Positions 49,398-61,290 of a DNA stretch of 64,000 nt are shown here, piece after piece. Every line of letters starts with the position of its first letter. Positions within the stretch are counted from its first letter, which is position 1. Where the stretch lies: contig OW569345.1 of the NCBI GenBank assembly GCA_937625935.1, positions 434,001 to 498,000 of the forward strand, in the 5' to 3' direction. Source of the stretch: Tetramitus jugosus. Taxonomy: Eukaryota; Heterolobosea; Eutetramitea; Acrasida; Vahlkampfiidae. Under the pieces are notes generated by a model. The model searched no databases. It was not told where the DNA came from and worked only from the letters and a program-made list of their open reading frames with translations. The position numbers and the translations under genes are program-made.

Positions 49398-52300
49398 CTA
49401 CCTTGGTCCGTTGTTCGAACGATACTTTCTTGCATCGTCCACCCTTGGAGGCAAACTTCCAGACATTGGAGCAGGTAAGTTCGCTGGTGATGGAGTGTAC
49501 ACAACATTTCTTGGACTTTTGTTGGGCACTGGGGAGAGTGGAGATGGTGAATAGTGGTGAGTCGGTGTGTCTTGTTCCTTCCTTCGTCTTGGCTCTGTTT
49601 TCATGACAAGCCCCTGTGTGGTCGTGTTGCTGACTGTGTTGTTGTAAATGTGAGCTTTCCTCTCCTGGATCTTGCCATTGAATAAAAATGGCGTAATGTT
49701 GCCATGGACTGCATGGCAGGAAGCACAATTCGCGGTGTAGTCCTCTAGAACCCACCAGGTCTCCGTATTTTGCGTCTTTCGTGCAGAATTGATCATTGGT
49801 GGTGATAAAACAGAGGTAATTTTGCTCGTAAATTGTGGTGCATTCAATCGTGCATGACAGAACGAGTTGATTTGCTCACTCACTTTGTGCTGGTCATCTG
49901 TTTGCAGTTCAGCCACCTTGTCCTGTAACTCGTGCAGTAAAATCCTTAATAAGTCAGTGATGCTGCGAGATGTTGTTTGTGCCTTCGCTTGTGGGAGTTG
50001 GTATGAAACTTGACAGATCTTGTGATCTAGCAACATGAAGATACATTCAAGTACTGACTTGATCACACCACTGCGAATCGATGAGGCTGGCTTGGGTTTG
50101 ACGGTCGTATTTAGCAGATAACAGGTTGACAGAAGTGTGTGAATCAGTTGAAAGCATGCAATTAATCTCATCTGGATGCCATAGATACCGGACCGATCTT
50201 TCTTAATCATGAAAAGTGGTACAGTGGCTGAAGACTTAATCAAGTGCTTAATGGTTTCACATAAGGCGGAGCAAGTTTTTTCGGATATGTTCACATCCAA
50301 CCTACACAACTCAATGATTATATGATTGACCCCTTTGAGCTTATTGATCCATAGTTCATCATCTTCGATCGTTGTATGAAGTGCAGAGCTATGCGATTTC
50401 ATGAAGGTGAAAAAGTAATCACTGATTGCTGTCTTGAGCTTTGGAAAATGCTCAGCCAAGTGCAATAAAATGTACGAGTATACCTCTTTGAATCGCACCT
50501 GCTCGGCTGTTACTATCTTCGTCGATACTAGAGGCTCATATATATCTCTATTTAAACGATCCGAGTCCACTTGCGTTTTCCTTTTTGTGTGAAATATGAA
50601 TGAATGGGCAAAGAAAGCACCATGCCAAAAGTACCACATGTTGTCATCGCCCATTTTCTTTAAAAGGGTAATCATATCAGCTATGGTTGGTAGGGTGATA
50701 TCAGGCGAGCTTGGTTGAGGCATGGTAAAGTAAGGAAGCAGATCATTCATGATTTGACCCGATTGATTAGGGTTGAACACAGAGAGACTATGCTTCAAAA
50801 TCGAGCAAATAGCGACCTGACGATAGGAGAGATCAGAGTCTGGATGAATCAAATTGGATGGAAACCTATCATATAACACTTCAAAACACCTATACAGAAT
50901 TCCAGATCGACATGCGAGATGATGTAACACATCAGTTTTCGAAATATATGCATCATACAACTCGAGAACAGTCTCTGACAGTAATAGTGAAGATTTCTCT
51001 TGTTTTTGTCTTGTTCGACATAGTTCTCCCAATATTCGTATGCAAATCGGGACATGTGAGATGGTACAATTTTGTTTTGCTTGAAGGAACATTCTTCGCT
51101 CTAGTCCAGGGATTTCGAGCTTCAAATCATCACTTGATATCCCAGTTAATACCAATAGGTTGTTAAATTTGGCACATTCATGAGCCGTAATATCCGTATC
51201 TCCTCGCAGTATTACGAAGCCATACCATAGGATGATAGCAGATGATAAAAGCGTATTGTCGCTTAAAGATGCATCATCAGATTGATGGATCTTTCTTGAT
51301 ATTTGGCCAAACAAGCTCTTCAGAAAATGAGTAGTCAACACTTCATAGGACAAGAAGTCCAGCGCAACCGAAAATATTAGAAATTCTAATACCTTTCGCG
51401 CCTGTGATACATCATTGCTCTGTTGAATAATCTTAGCTCCAATAACATTACATAATGTATCATATAGATCGTTTGTCGTAAAAAAACATCCATTTGCCAT
51501 CATCTCACGAAGAAGAAAAATAACATTCGGAGAGCTTCTATCGAAACAATCAAAACAGAATTCGATGAATGGACGAAGTTCTCTCCTATTTGTAAATATG
51601 ATGGATGCTGAAAGACTAGTTAAGTGATTTTCCAAAAATGTTTCTATCATGTGACCAATTTTGTGAGGAGATAGGCGCTTGTTTTCTCGGAGGTCTGATA
51701 CAACTTCATCAATAAATAGACTGGAGATGGAGGATGGTGAGTGTTGAGTAACTGGAGGAGAGATAGGAGTTGAGTCATCACCGTCGCTTGTATTACTGTA
51801 GCTCGGTGATGAGGTTGGGGTAGTTGATAGGCCGTCCAGAAACATGGAGAGATGAGGGAAGTCGCGTTTAAAGATATCAATCTTAAACACTTCTGGGAAT
51901 GTTGTATAGAGATATTTCAGATACTCTTCGATTAGCTTTCGTTTCCGTGTTTCGATTATTACTTGCTTTGACTCCTTCTTGCACTGACTTAGCAAAACTT
52001 TTGACACAAGTTGAGCTTGGTCCATAGCAACGAAGGCAGATAAATAGTTGAGAACACTTCGACCTAGAGCGGTTTCGAAGGAAATCCATACACTTCTATT
52101 ATTCAGTTTCATGTTATGGTCCAAAATACATTTCACAAAATCAGCATATCTGCGATATTCACCCAAACTGACAAATATTGTGATAATTTTGGCGAGGGTG
52201 TCATATGAGACGAGAGATGATTCCTCGTTTGATTCAATCAGATGTTTCATATAAAGAAACAAACGGTCACATATGCTAAATATCAGAAATACTGATCGCT

Positions 52301-54772
52301 CGCGGCTTGTGCTCTCCAAGAAATTAAGAAATGATTGATCAGATTCTTCTGTTCTTTCTTGATGAAGAGACTCGATTAATGAGTCATAGTATTGTTCAAT
52401 TAGTTGGTCTTCGTGCCGCGATTGCTCATTTCGTGCAAATGACGCTCCATATAATGCAACTTTTCTTTTCAGTTGCAAGTATTTTGGTGCGTCCTCGTTC
52501 ATTGGTAATTGAAGAAGCATAAGTCTATGGATATTGTCGGGTTGCGATATATTCCCACGAGAAATCACTTCGTCTAAATACTCTTCAAACGAAAATATTC
52601 CACTTCTCACAAAATCACCAAATAAATAAAATAAATTTCTGATGGCCATCTCGTCTTGCACAGGGAAGTCATTAATCACACGGAATAGAATCTTCTGAAT
52701 ACGAGAGTATAGTTCTGGATGCTCAGAGGCGTGCTTCTGCAATATAGTACTCACAATATACCGCCTAAACCGCCCATAACGGTGCACAGTGTAACCCCAT
52801 TCACATATTATTGGAATTAGGTTTACATCTCCCTTCTTTAGTGTAGACAGGTACAATCGTTCAAAGCTGCCACTTTTCGTGAACTTATCAAAGGACTAAA
52901 AGAAAAATTTGTTAGTATGATTGAAAAATGAAACATTATTACATATAATTGCTATCATGCTTTTAAACCAACCTTAATCGTGTATAATTTGATATTATAA
53001 TTTGGATCAAGCTTTTTGATATCCATGGGTTGATCTACCAGTTGAAATATACTCGTGAAGAATTTGGAGGCATTCACTTGTTTCCGTAGGAGCCTAATAA
53101 AGTAATAGAGAGAGATTTTCAATTGCGGGGGACAGGACCGACGAGAAAGTAACTCTGCGCACTTGTCCAAAGCGTTGTAATATAAGTTTTTCATGTCCAT
53201 TGATAGACCAAATATTCCATCAAAGTTCACTCGCATGTTTCTTCGATTTCTAATCGATGAATAAGAGCTCCCATATGGAGAAGTGGTGACACTAGTAGCA
53301 CTACTGCTATTGTAGGAGATTGCTTCGCAACACTTTGACAGGAACCAATCTTCAATCATCGCTAAATCGATCAATCTCTCTTCATCACACCAAGCGATCA
53401 AGTTGATTACATATTTCACATCAAAATCATTAAAAGATGTTGTCGAGTTCATATCTTGACTGCAATCAACCTGCTCACTTAAAAAAGTACGAATTGTTTC
53501 TGTCCATATCTGTGTCATGTCTATACTCCTCGTCTTTTGTTGATTGACGAAATGTACCTTAATAAACCATATTGCCCTAACGTATGGCACTTGATATTTA
53601 CATAGCAGAGGTAAAATATCCTTTGTTTGAATACTATATCGTTGTCGTTATTATTGAAAAATAAGAGTGTTAGTGAACAACAAAGGAACAATACAACACA
53701 TCACAACATAAAACATAAAATCATCAACATACCAATTAGGTACTTGATAGGCGAGCTGCTTCAATGGTGTGTACGATTGATTGATCCCACGATTCGCTAG
53801 TTCGTCCATCCATTGATCTAAACTCTCTTCTCCGTTGGACGAAAGCTCTGGGAATGGCACCTTTGGTGTTTCACATTGACAAGCTTTCATTGCATTCTCA
53901 AACAAAACTTTCCTATCTTCTCTAATCTTTTTTGTTTGATATGTTTTCCATTCTGTTCGCAATGTAGACTCATGTGCCTTCAAATTTTTGATGAACGTTA
54001 GGAAATCGTTTGTTTTTGTGCTGATAAATGTTCCGTGTTGAATCGCTTTGGATCGCTTAAAATTCATCTCTGCATATCCCATTCTTGCATAATCTGTTGT
54101 AAAGGACAACTCTGGCACATCGACGCCTCCATCATGATACTTTGCATTGGTTTCTAATTGATATAGATCAGGAAATCCTAAGAAATCGTTCAATTCCTCC
54201 ACCTGAACACCATCAAACTCCAATTTTTTGGTTTTTACTCGTTGATTTTGTTGATTGTTGGATTGATTGACTCGCTTGTAATTCTGATAATTATTGAACT
54301 TGGATTGTTGTTGGTGTTGTGGATGGTGCTGCTGGTGTCGAGAATAGGGCGATATCGTGTTTCTTTGTTGATGTTGTGATGGTCCGTGATGATGACCGTG
54401 ATGGTGATGGTGTTGTTGCTGTTGTTGTTGATGATGGTGATGATGGGAGTGTTGATGATGATGTGGTGGATTAGAATTTTGCATCTGTTGTGGTTGTTGA
54501 TGGTGTTGTTGCTGCTGTTGAGCAAAGTGCTGTTGTGATGGTGGTTGCGGTTGATAGTGACCGTGGTAGTGATAGGACTGTTGTGTATGATGTCCAGTCG
54601 CTGATTGTTGTTGTTGTTGTCCGTAGTGTTGTGATTGTTGATCTGATGAGTTTCCATAGGGGCCATGCTGTGGCGCCTGTGATGGTGGTGGTTGTGAATA
54701 AATGTTTGATCTCACATTGCGGTTCATGTTGTTTTGATTTGTTGTTGCTACAAAATTTCGATTGTTGCTCAT
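49398..54772 (-). CDS. MED12: Mediator complex subunit 12 (kinase module)
   Basis: Three exons (54772-53733, 53633-52973, 52895-49398), with introns of 99 and 77 nt, give 1732 aa. MED12 activates CDK8/cyclin C in the Mediator kinase module. Residues about 20-190 are a Gln/His/Asn-rich tract. The MED12 core follows: LDQWMDELANRGINQSYTPL, LKQLAYQVPN, then across intron 1 LLCKYQVPYVRAIWFIKVHF, the MED12 domain hallmark. LIAWCDEERLIDLAMIEDWF and the repetitive helical C-terminal two-thirds also fit. The acceptor at 53634-53635 joins VPN to CIQTKDILPLL in frame. The C-terminus is Ser/Pro-rich. Length is shorter than human (2177 aa). Confidence 0.88.
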
Positions 54773-55467
54773 GTTCGCTCGCTGACAGCAAAAATATATA
54801 TCAAACTCTCACAGAACAGAACTGAGGATGTAGTGGGTGGTGATAGATGTTTATAGCCGTGGATCAGCGATTTGATGAGTTGATTGTGTATTGTTGAGTG
54901 AACAATGTGTTGGCAGTTCACTTTTTTGTCGTTTTTCGGCGGGGAATATGAAAACAGAATACAGACGCGACCAGAAACACACGATGTGAACTTGATAGTT
55001 TTCAAACAATAACTGTGGGTGATAATATAACAATCTCCAGCTTTACTTCACAAGGCAACGATCGCAAGCTGTTTGCTCTTTTTCTTCAGCGGACAATGTT
55101 TTTGACTTATTTTAGCCCGACCTCCGACGGAGAAATTCAAAACCAGAAGGTGCACCCAGAAGGAGTGTGATCTTGATTGAGTATCAATACTTGGAATTTA
55201 AAGACTCGGACATGCATGGTTGTATCCCATCATTCTTCAATATTCAAATTTTTGATTACAATTCTGCAAGTTCAATCATTCCATGCACTGTCAACTATGT
55301 TTCCCCGGAGATTACAAAGTTCAACCTAATTTTTCCGATTCACAGGAGAATCGGCAGCTGTTGGTTTTCACACGGCCGCATCTTTTTCTTTTTCACCTCG
55401 TGTTTTATCCACACGTAAAAAAATCAAACAAGTTTTCTCTTCTTCATAAAACAACTAGTGCATCACC
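54773..55467. other. Intergenic, divergent promoter region
   Basis: 695 nt between MED12 (minus) and EF-Tu (plus). A GC-rich element TTTTTCGGCGGGGAA lies at 54932-54946. Short ORFs at 55167-55471 have no features. No RNA gene is seen. Confidence 0.5.
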
Positions 55468-56820
55468 ATGATTTCCAGAGTTCAACGATTGAGCCATTGC
55501 AGAAACTACAACTTGCCTGCATCTCTTCAAACCTTTACTGTCAGAAACGCCGCAAAGGAAAAGTTTGACAGAAGCAAGCCTCACATCAACATTGGTACCA
55601 TTGGTCACGTCGATCACGGTAAGACTACCCTGACTGCTGCCATCACCAAGGTTTTGTCCTCTCTTGACACCAGCAACTCCTTCAGATCTTATGACCAAAT
55701 TGATAAAGCCCCAGAAGAGAAGCAAAGAGGTATCACTATTTCCACATCACACATTGAGTATCAAACTGCAAACCGCCATTATGCTCACATTGATTGCCCT
55801 GGTCACGCTGATTACATTAAGAATATGATTACTGGTGCTGCTCAAATGGACGGTTCCATTCTTGTCATTTCCTCTGATGACGGTCCTATGCTCCAAACCA
55901 AGGAGCATTTGCTTTTGTGTAAGCAAGTCGGTATCAAGCACATTGTTGTCTTCATGAACAAGGTTGATCTTGTGAACGACAAGGATATGATTGATATTGT
56001 CGAAGAAGAAGTCAGAGAAGTTTTGACAAAGTACGAATTCGATGGTGAAGCAACTCCAATCATTAGAGGATCTGCTTTGAAGGCTTTGGAAGGTGACCAA
56101 TCAGAGATTGGTGAGCCTGCCATCTTGAAGTTGATGGAGGCTGTTGATTCCTACATTCCTGAACCAAAGAGAGAAATGGCCAAGCCATTCTTGATGCCTG
56201 TTGAATCTGTTTTCAAGATTTCTGGTAGAGGTACTGTCGCTACTGGTAAGGTTGAAGCCGGTACCATCAAGATTCAAACTGAAGTTGAAATTGTTGGTTT
56301 CGCTCCAACTCCATTGAAGACTGTCATTACTGGTATTGAAATGTTCCACAAGTTGGTTGACAAGGGTCAAGCTGGTGACAATTTGGGTCTCTTGTTGAGA
56401 AACGTTGAAAAGACTGATGCCAGAAGAGGTACTGTCATTTGTAAGCCTGGTTTGTTGAAGCCTAGAGTCAGATTTGATGCTGATGTCTATTGCTTGACCA
56501 AGGAAGAAGGTGGAAGACACACTCCTATGGTTGATGGTTTCCAACCTCAATTCTTCTTCAGAACTGCTGATATTACTGGTAAGATTAGGTGGTTGCCAGG
56601 TGAGGGCGCTCAACCAGAAGACAAGCAAATGGCTATGCCAGGTGATCACAAGAAGGTCTCTGTTGAATTGATTGCACCTATGGCTTTGAAGGAAGGTTTG
56701 AGCTTTGCTATCAGAGAAGGTGGTAACACCATTGGTGCAGGTATTATTACTGCTGTTTCTGAGGATATGACTGGTCACACCGTCTTGGATGCCAAGAAGG
56801 GAAAGGGTGGCAAGAAGTAA
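55468..56820 (+). CDS. TUFM: Mitochondrial elongation factor Tu
   Basis: 450 aa. Delivers aminoacyl-tRNA to mitochondrial ribosomes. The first about 35 residues are a basic, acid-poor presequence ([20 protein letters not shown]). GTPase motifs: P-loop GHVDHGKT (46-53), [25 protein letters not shown], and NKVD in the G4 position, where bacterial EF-Tu has NKCD. Domains II and III follow without gaps ([46 protein letters not shown]). The C-terminus carries a Lys/Gly-rich extension (AKKGKGGKK). Codon use is strongly biased to GGT, ATT and AAG, unlike flanking homopolymer-rich genes, consistent with high expression. No intron. Confidence 0.97.
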   Translation: MISRVQRLSHCRNYNLPASLQTFTVRNAAKEKFDRSKPHINIGTIGHVDHGKTTLTAAITKVLSSLDTSNSFRSYDQIDKAPEEKQRGITISTSHIEYQTANRHYAHIDCPGHADYIKNMITGAAQMDGSILVISSDDGPMLQTKEHLLLCKQVGIKHIVVFMNKVDLVNDKDMIDIVEEEVREVLTKYEFDGEATPIIRGSALKALEGDQSEIGEPAILKLMEAVDSYIPEPKREMAKPFLMPVESVFKISGRGTVATGKVEAGTIKIQTEVEIVGFAPTPLKTVITGIEMFHKLVDKGQAGDNLGLLLRNVEKTDARRGTVICKPGLLKPRVRFDADVYCLTKEEGGRHTPMVDGFQPQFFFRTADITGKIRWLPGEGAQPEDKQMAMPGDHKKVSVELIAPMALKEGLSFAIREGGNTIGAGIITAVSEDMTGHTVLDAKKGKGGKK

Positions 56821-57392
56821 ACTCCTTTTGTTCTTTTAATAAGAACCAGCTGTTCCATTCTTTTTTCTTCTGCATTTGAACAATCATCACAGGTCCTTTT
56901 GTATTCATTACAAAGACTTACTGCGCTGCCCTCGTACAACGGATATCAATACTCGCGCATGACACGTCAGATGACTGGACATTGCCTTCATCGAATTAGA
57001 AAAATAGCTCCTGCCAGTACATTTTATGATCTTTCTCGTGACCCCAGAATGCAAAGTTGAGCTTCAATCAAGAAATAGAGCATTTTTGTTCATCTGTTCT
57101 TGATGTGTTCACCACATCTCTTCATGAAATCGACCACAATGGAACGTTGTAATCTGTTGTTGAACCCGAATAAATAGGAATCGGACATGCGGACTTGCCA
57201 TATCTCTAAAGTTTAGCGCCATCTACCACTAAAAATGATGGCACACGTCACACAGTGGGTGCGTAAATACTGACCCGGGGAGGGTACCCGAGGGAATGAT
57301 TCCCCACAAATCCGTTCCACAATTGCAACCGAAAGCAAAAAACAAAAGCAAAACAATCTTTGATTCTATCTTTTCATTTTGAAGAACACACA
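56821..57392. other. Intergenic
   Basis: 572 nt between EF-Tu and the acyl-CoA synthetase, both plus strand. A GC-rich cluster of two short palindromes at 57282-57304 stands out. No tRNA-like B box and no gene are seen. Confidence 0.5.
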
Positions 57393-59853
57393 ATGTCTGA
57401 CGTAGAACAACCACAACAACCACAAGTGGAGGAAGAGCAAACCACCACAGCAACTACTGCCATTGAACAATCTGAACCACAACAAGAAGAGCAAAAGGAA
57501 GCCGCGCCACTACAGCAACAACAGGAAGAAGAAACTGTGGCAGAGCAGAATGACTCACCTCCATTGAAGGAAGAGACAGCAACACCACAAGAAGCAGAGG
57601 CAGAACAACAAAATTTACCACATGAAGCCGCAGAGTCAAAAAACAAGGAAGAAGTAGTGGAAATGGACAATAAACCACAAGAAGAAGAAGAAGAAGCACA
57701 AGCACAACCAACACAACAACAAACATCAGACAAGTTGTTTAATGGATTTGATTTCGAAGGCATCCCAACAGAGACTCAATCTGCTGTTCGTTATCCACCA
57801 CTCGATGCTCAATCAGTTGATATTGGAGGAGGAGTGAGACGAAAGGGTCTGTACAGTGAAAAGCTCGTGCTCAAGAGATTTGACAACATTTCTACGTGCT
57901 ATGAATCATTCCAGTATGTGTGATTGGATCCATCTCAAAGAGAGGAAGATGCCAACAACAATTTGTTGGGTTTTTTTCTGTTGCCGTCTGTTGAGCTACG
58001 AACTGACACCAAACGATTCATTTTTTTTTGATAATAGAAACTCGACCACACGGTTCCCACAACGTCCATGCTTGGGAACAAGGGCATTGAATGCTGATGG
58101 CACTCCTGCCAGCTCTTATCATTTCCTAACTTATCAAGAAGTGAACGAAAAGATGACTAATGTGGCCAGTGGTATGATTCATTTGGGTATTTCTCCAAAG
58201 AAACATGTTGGTATCTATAGTAAGAACCGTGCTGCTTGGCAAATTGCTTCTGAGGCATGTCATGCTCAATCATTTGTCAGTATTGCACTGTATGACACTC
58301 TAGGTGAGGACTCGAGCTTGTACATCATGAATCATGGTGAAATTGTCTGTATTTTCTGCAGTGGAGAAGTCCTGCCAAAGATTCTTGCTATTGCTGAGAG
58401 ATGTGAACATTTGAAGTACATTATCTGCTTTGATGCCGTGTCAGATGAGAACAGACAAAAGGTTGCTGCTTGGAATTTGATTATTCATACGATGGACGAG
58501 TTGGAAGAGATTGGAAAGAAGAACCCAGTTCCTCACACACCTCCTACCCCAACCGATTTGGCCACCATCATGTACACAAGTGGAACCACTGGTACTCCAA
58601 AGGGTGTCATGCTCACTCACTACAATGTCGTTGGTGCAATGAGTGGTGTTGCCGGAAACTTTTTCCAAATTTCTGAGGAAGATGTTCTCATCTCCTATTT
58701 GCCATTGGCTCATATTTTGGAGCGCGTTGCTGAATTGATGTTTTTACAAATGGGTGCTTCCATTGGTTTCTGGCAAGGAAATGTTTTGTTGTTGCCGGAT
58801 GATCTCCTTGTTTTGCAACCAACAATGATGCCTGCTGTGCCTCGTGTCTTGGACAGATTCTATGACAAGGTCAAGGCAGCTATTGATAGTGGCAGTTGGT
58901 TGAAGAGAACTCTTTTCCAAAAGGCCTACACAGCAAAGAAGTATGCTCAAGAGAATGGAAAGACTACAAGCGTTTGGGACGCTATTGTCTTCAAGAAGGT
59001 GAAGGCCAGACTCGGTGGTAGAGTCAGAGGTATGCTCTCTGGTGGTGCTCCACTCAGACCTGAGGTGCACGAGTTCTTGAGAGTGGCTTTTGATTGTCCA
59101 ATTATTCAAGGTTATGGTTTGACTGAGACTTGTGCTGCAGGTACCATTCAATTACCAACTGATTTCACCACTCGTCACATTGGTCCGCCATTGTCATGTA
59201 ATGAGATTAAGCTCGAAAGTGTCCCAGAGATGAACTACATGGCTGACGGTAATCCTCCTTCTGGAGAAATCTGTATCAGAGGAACTAACGTTTCGATTGG
59301 ATACTACAAAGCCCCAGATCTGACTGCTGAAGTATTTGATGCTGACGGATGGTTCCACACTGGTGATATCGGTAAATGGAATCCAAATGGTACAATTACA
59401 ATTGTTGACAGGAAGAAGAACATTTTCAAATTGTCCCAAGGAGAATATGTTGCTGCCGAGAATGTTGAACAACAACTCAACATGTGTCAATTCTTGTCCA
59501 GAATTTGGGTCTATGGTGATTCATTCCAAAGTTCCTTGGTTGGTGTTGGAGTTGTTGATATCCCTCCACTTGTTGCCTATGCAAAGCAAAATGGATGGCC
59601 TGATGCATCTGAGAAGAATATCGAAACCTTGATCAAGGATGAAAAGATTAAGAAGTTGATCTTGGAAGACTTGGAAAAGACAGGAAAGGCTGCCAAGCTT
59701 CATGGATTTGAGATGGTCAGAGCCATACATTTAGTACATCAAGATTTTGATGTTATTGACTGTGTTACACCTACCATGAAACTTCAAAGAGCAAACTTGA
59801 AGAAGCACTTCCAATCAGAATTGGATAGAATGTATGCAAGCATGCAGGCGTAA
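57393..59853 (+). CDS. Long-chain acyl-CoA synthetase with acidic Gln/Glu N-terminal extension
   Basis: Two exons (57393-57913, 58038-59853) with a 124-nt GTATGT...AATAG intron give 778 aa. Activates long-chain fatty acids to acyl-CoA. Residues 1-115 are Glu/Gln-rich with few hydrophobics. From about 145 the synthetase begins: YSEKLVLKRFDNISTCYESF across the intron, then TIMYTSGTTGTPKGVMLTH (AMP-binding P-loop), GYGLTETCAAGT, GWFHTGDIGKWNPNGTITIV and DRKKNIFKLSQGEYVAAENV. The ACSL linker and C-domain are complete, ending at a normal length. Compared with ACSL proteins the N-terminal extension is unusual and replaces a TM anchor. The ATG at 57393 is the first Met in the frame. Confidence 0.94.
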
Positions 59854-59908
59854 AAAAAGCAAGTAATACAAATAAAATCAAAGAACATTAATGCATATTC
59901 ATTGTTGA

Positions 59909-61105
59909 CTAAAGAAATTGTGTCACATTCTGGAACACAGGACGTGAATACTTATTGTACAGAGCTAATGAAGAGTTCTTAATCTTCATGGCAGCCATTT
60001 GGTTCGTGAGGAAGCCGATACAGGCCTCCAGATCTGACTCTGCATATCCAGATATTTCTTCCAGATGAGTCACATTGGCCAGTGGTGTGATGGATGACGA
60101 GATATAAGCGCATGAAGCAGCAATGACGGATGGGTTGTACACGCAGCTCGAACTGCACAACAGAGAAGACTCCGCTATCATTCCTATCATATGCTTCTGT
60201 ACATCTGTAACATGGAGTTGTGCTGAGTAACTCCGTGTAAAAGCATAGATTGAGCATGTTGTAATACAAAAATCGAGCGAGTTGAGGATCAGTCGTTCCA
60301 TGAGTATCATCTCTTCACGAGAATAGGCACAATCTGATATCTCGATAAAATCATCCAGTACTGGTGGTTCTATCTCTTCATATTTACAAGCAATGAACAT
60401 TGCTGCTATGCCCAAGAGTTGAAACTTGCTTCGTAATACCTTTCTTTTTGCTAAAAAGCGATCCACAATATTAACTGCTAAGAACAGTGTTTCCTCTCTT
60501 AGTTGAAACTCTGAATGAACTTCAATTAACCAATCTACTAATACCACTCTCATTTCTTCGTTAATATCTGTTTGAAAGGCCATGAAATTAAAAGTGGGCA
60601 AGTACTTGGTCTCAATGGCCTTTAAATAATTATGTATGTCTTCATCATAGTCCTTGTCATAAGATGTTTTCACTGACTCTTGCTTTAGGGGGTAAGAAGG
60701 TAGTTCAGCCAAGCAAGGTGATGGTTCTTCATTCAAGGAAGGACGTACATCCAGGTCTGCCATGTTAACGGCATTCAATATCACTGGACTCTTTCTTTTC
60801 ACTGGGACTAGCTTTTGTTTAACAAAGGAGGTAAAAGTAGTGGTGATATTGGAGAGAGCTATTCTTTCTTTCACTTGAGGCTGACGTAGAGGCTTTCCCA
60901 ATGGTGGAAGCTTCACAGATGAATCATTTTGCTTCAATACTTGAGGCACAAACTGATTCTCATCATTTACCTTTATGTTAGCTTCTTCATTGTTGGTCAC
61001 AATGGATTGAGCTAGCATGGAATTACGAGTTGGTGGATTATGATGCATTTTGTTGTTGGTTTGTTCTATTGACAACAGGTCACCTGGCCATTCTTTCACA
61101 TTCAT
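59909..61105 (-). CDS. A/B-type mitotic cyclin
   Basis: 398 aa. The cyclin box starts with MRVVLVDWLIEVHSEFQLRE and continues FLAVNIVDRFLAKRKVLRSK, LLGIAAMFIACKYEEIEPPV, and a C-terminal cyclin fold (HLEEISGYAESDLEACIGFL). YDEDIHNYLKAIETKYLPTF upstream of the box matches A/B cyclins. The N-terminus contains a destruction-box-like RIALSNITT (around residue 81-89), predicted to direct APC/C ubiquitination. It should activate a mitotic CDK. The partner need not be the CDK at 21770-23561. The ATG at 61105 lies 10-20 nt downstream of a TTTTGGGCGGGA element. A or B class cannot be settled by eye. Confidence 0.93.
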   Translation of the reverse strand: MNVKEWPGDLLSIEQTNNKMHHNPPTRNSMLAQSIVTNNEEANIKVNDENQFVPQVLKQNDSSVKLPPLGKPLRQPQVKERIALSNITTTFTSFVKQKLVPVKRKSPVILNAVNMADLDVRPSLNEEPSPCLAELPSYPLKQESVKTSYDKDYDEDIHNYLKAIETKYLPTFNFMAFQTDINEEMRVVLVDWLIEVHSEFQLREETLFLAVNIVDRFLAKRKVLRSKFQLLGIAAMFIACKYEEIEPPVLDDFIEISDCAYSREEMILMERLILNSLDFCITTCSIYAFTRSYSAQLHVTDVQKHMIGMIAESSLLCSSSCVYNPSVIAASCAYISSSITPLANVTHLEEISGYAESDLEACIGFLTNQMAAMKIKNSSLALYNKYSRPVFQNVTQFL

Positions 61106-61290
61106 AACGACCAGTTTTGGGCGGGATATCCAGATGTCGAAACGACTTTTGTGCCGTCATGAAATTCCTGTTACCGAGATATCGGATTCTAGTACCACCA
61201 GCGGATCTTTTTTATTCTGCGATCCGAAGTGGCCAGTTAAGTGGCTCAACTACAGTCCCCGTGAAAGACAGGTGTGGGGAGCAGAGGAAC

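Noticed and set aside
56101-56778. 225-codon minus-strand ORF over EF-Tu
   Set aside because: Antisense shadow of a strongly codon-biased gene; Ser/Asn-rich with no domain.
56900-57010. Possible tRNA or other structured RNA after EF-Tu
   Set aside because: No B-box-like GGTTCRANYC and no cloverleaf could be drawn on either strand.
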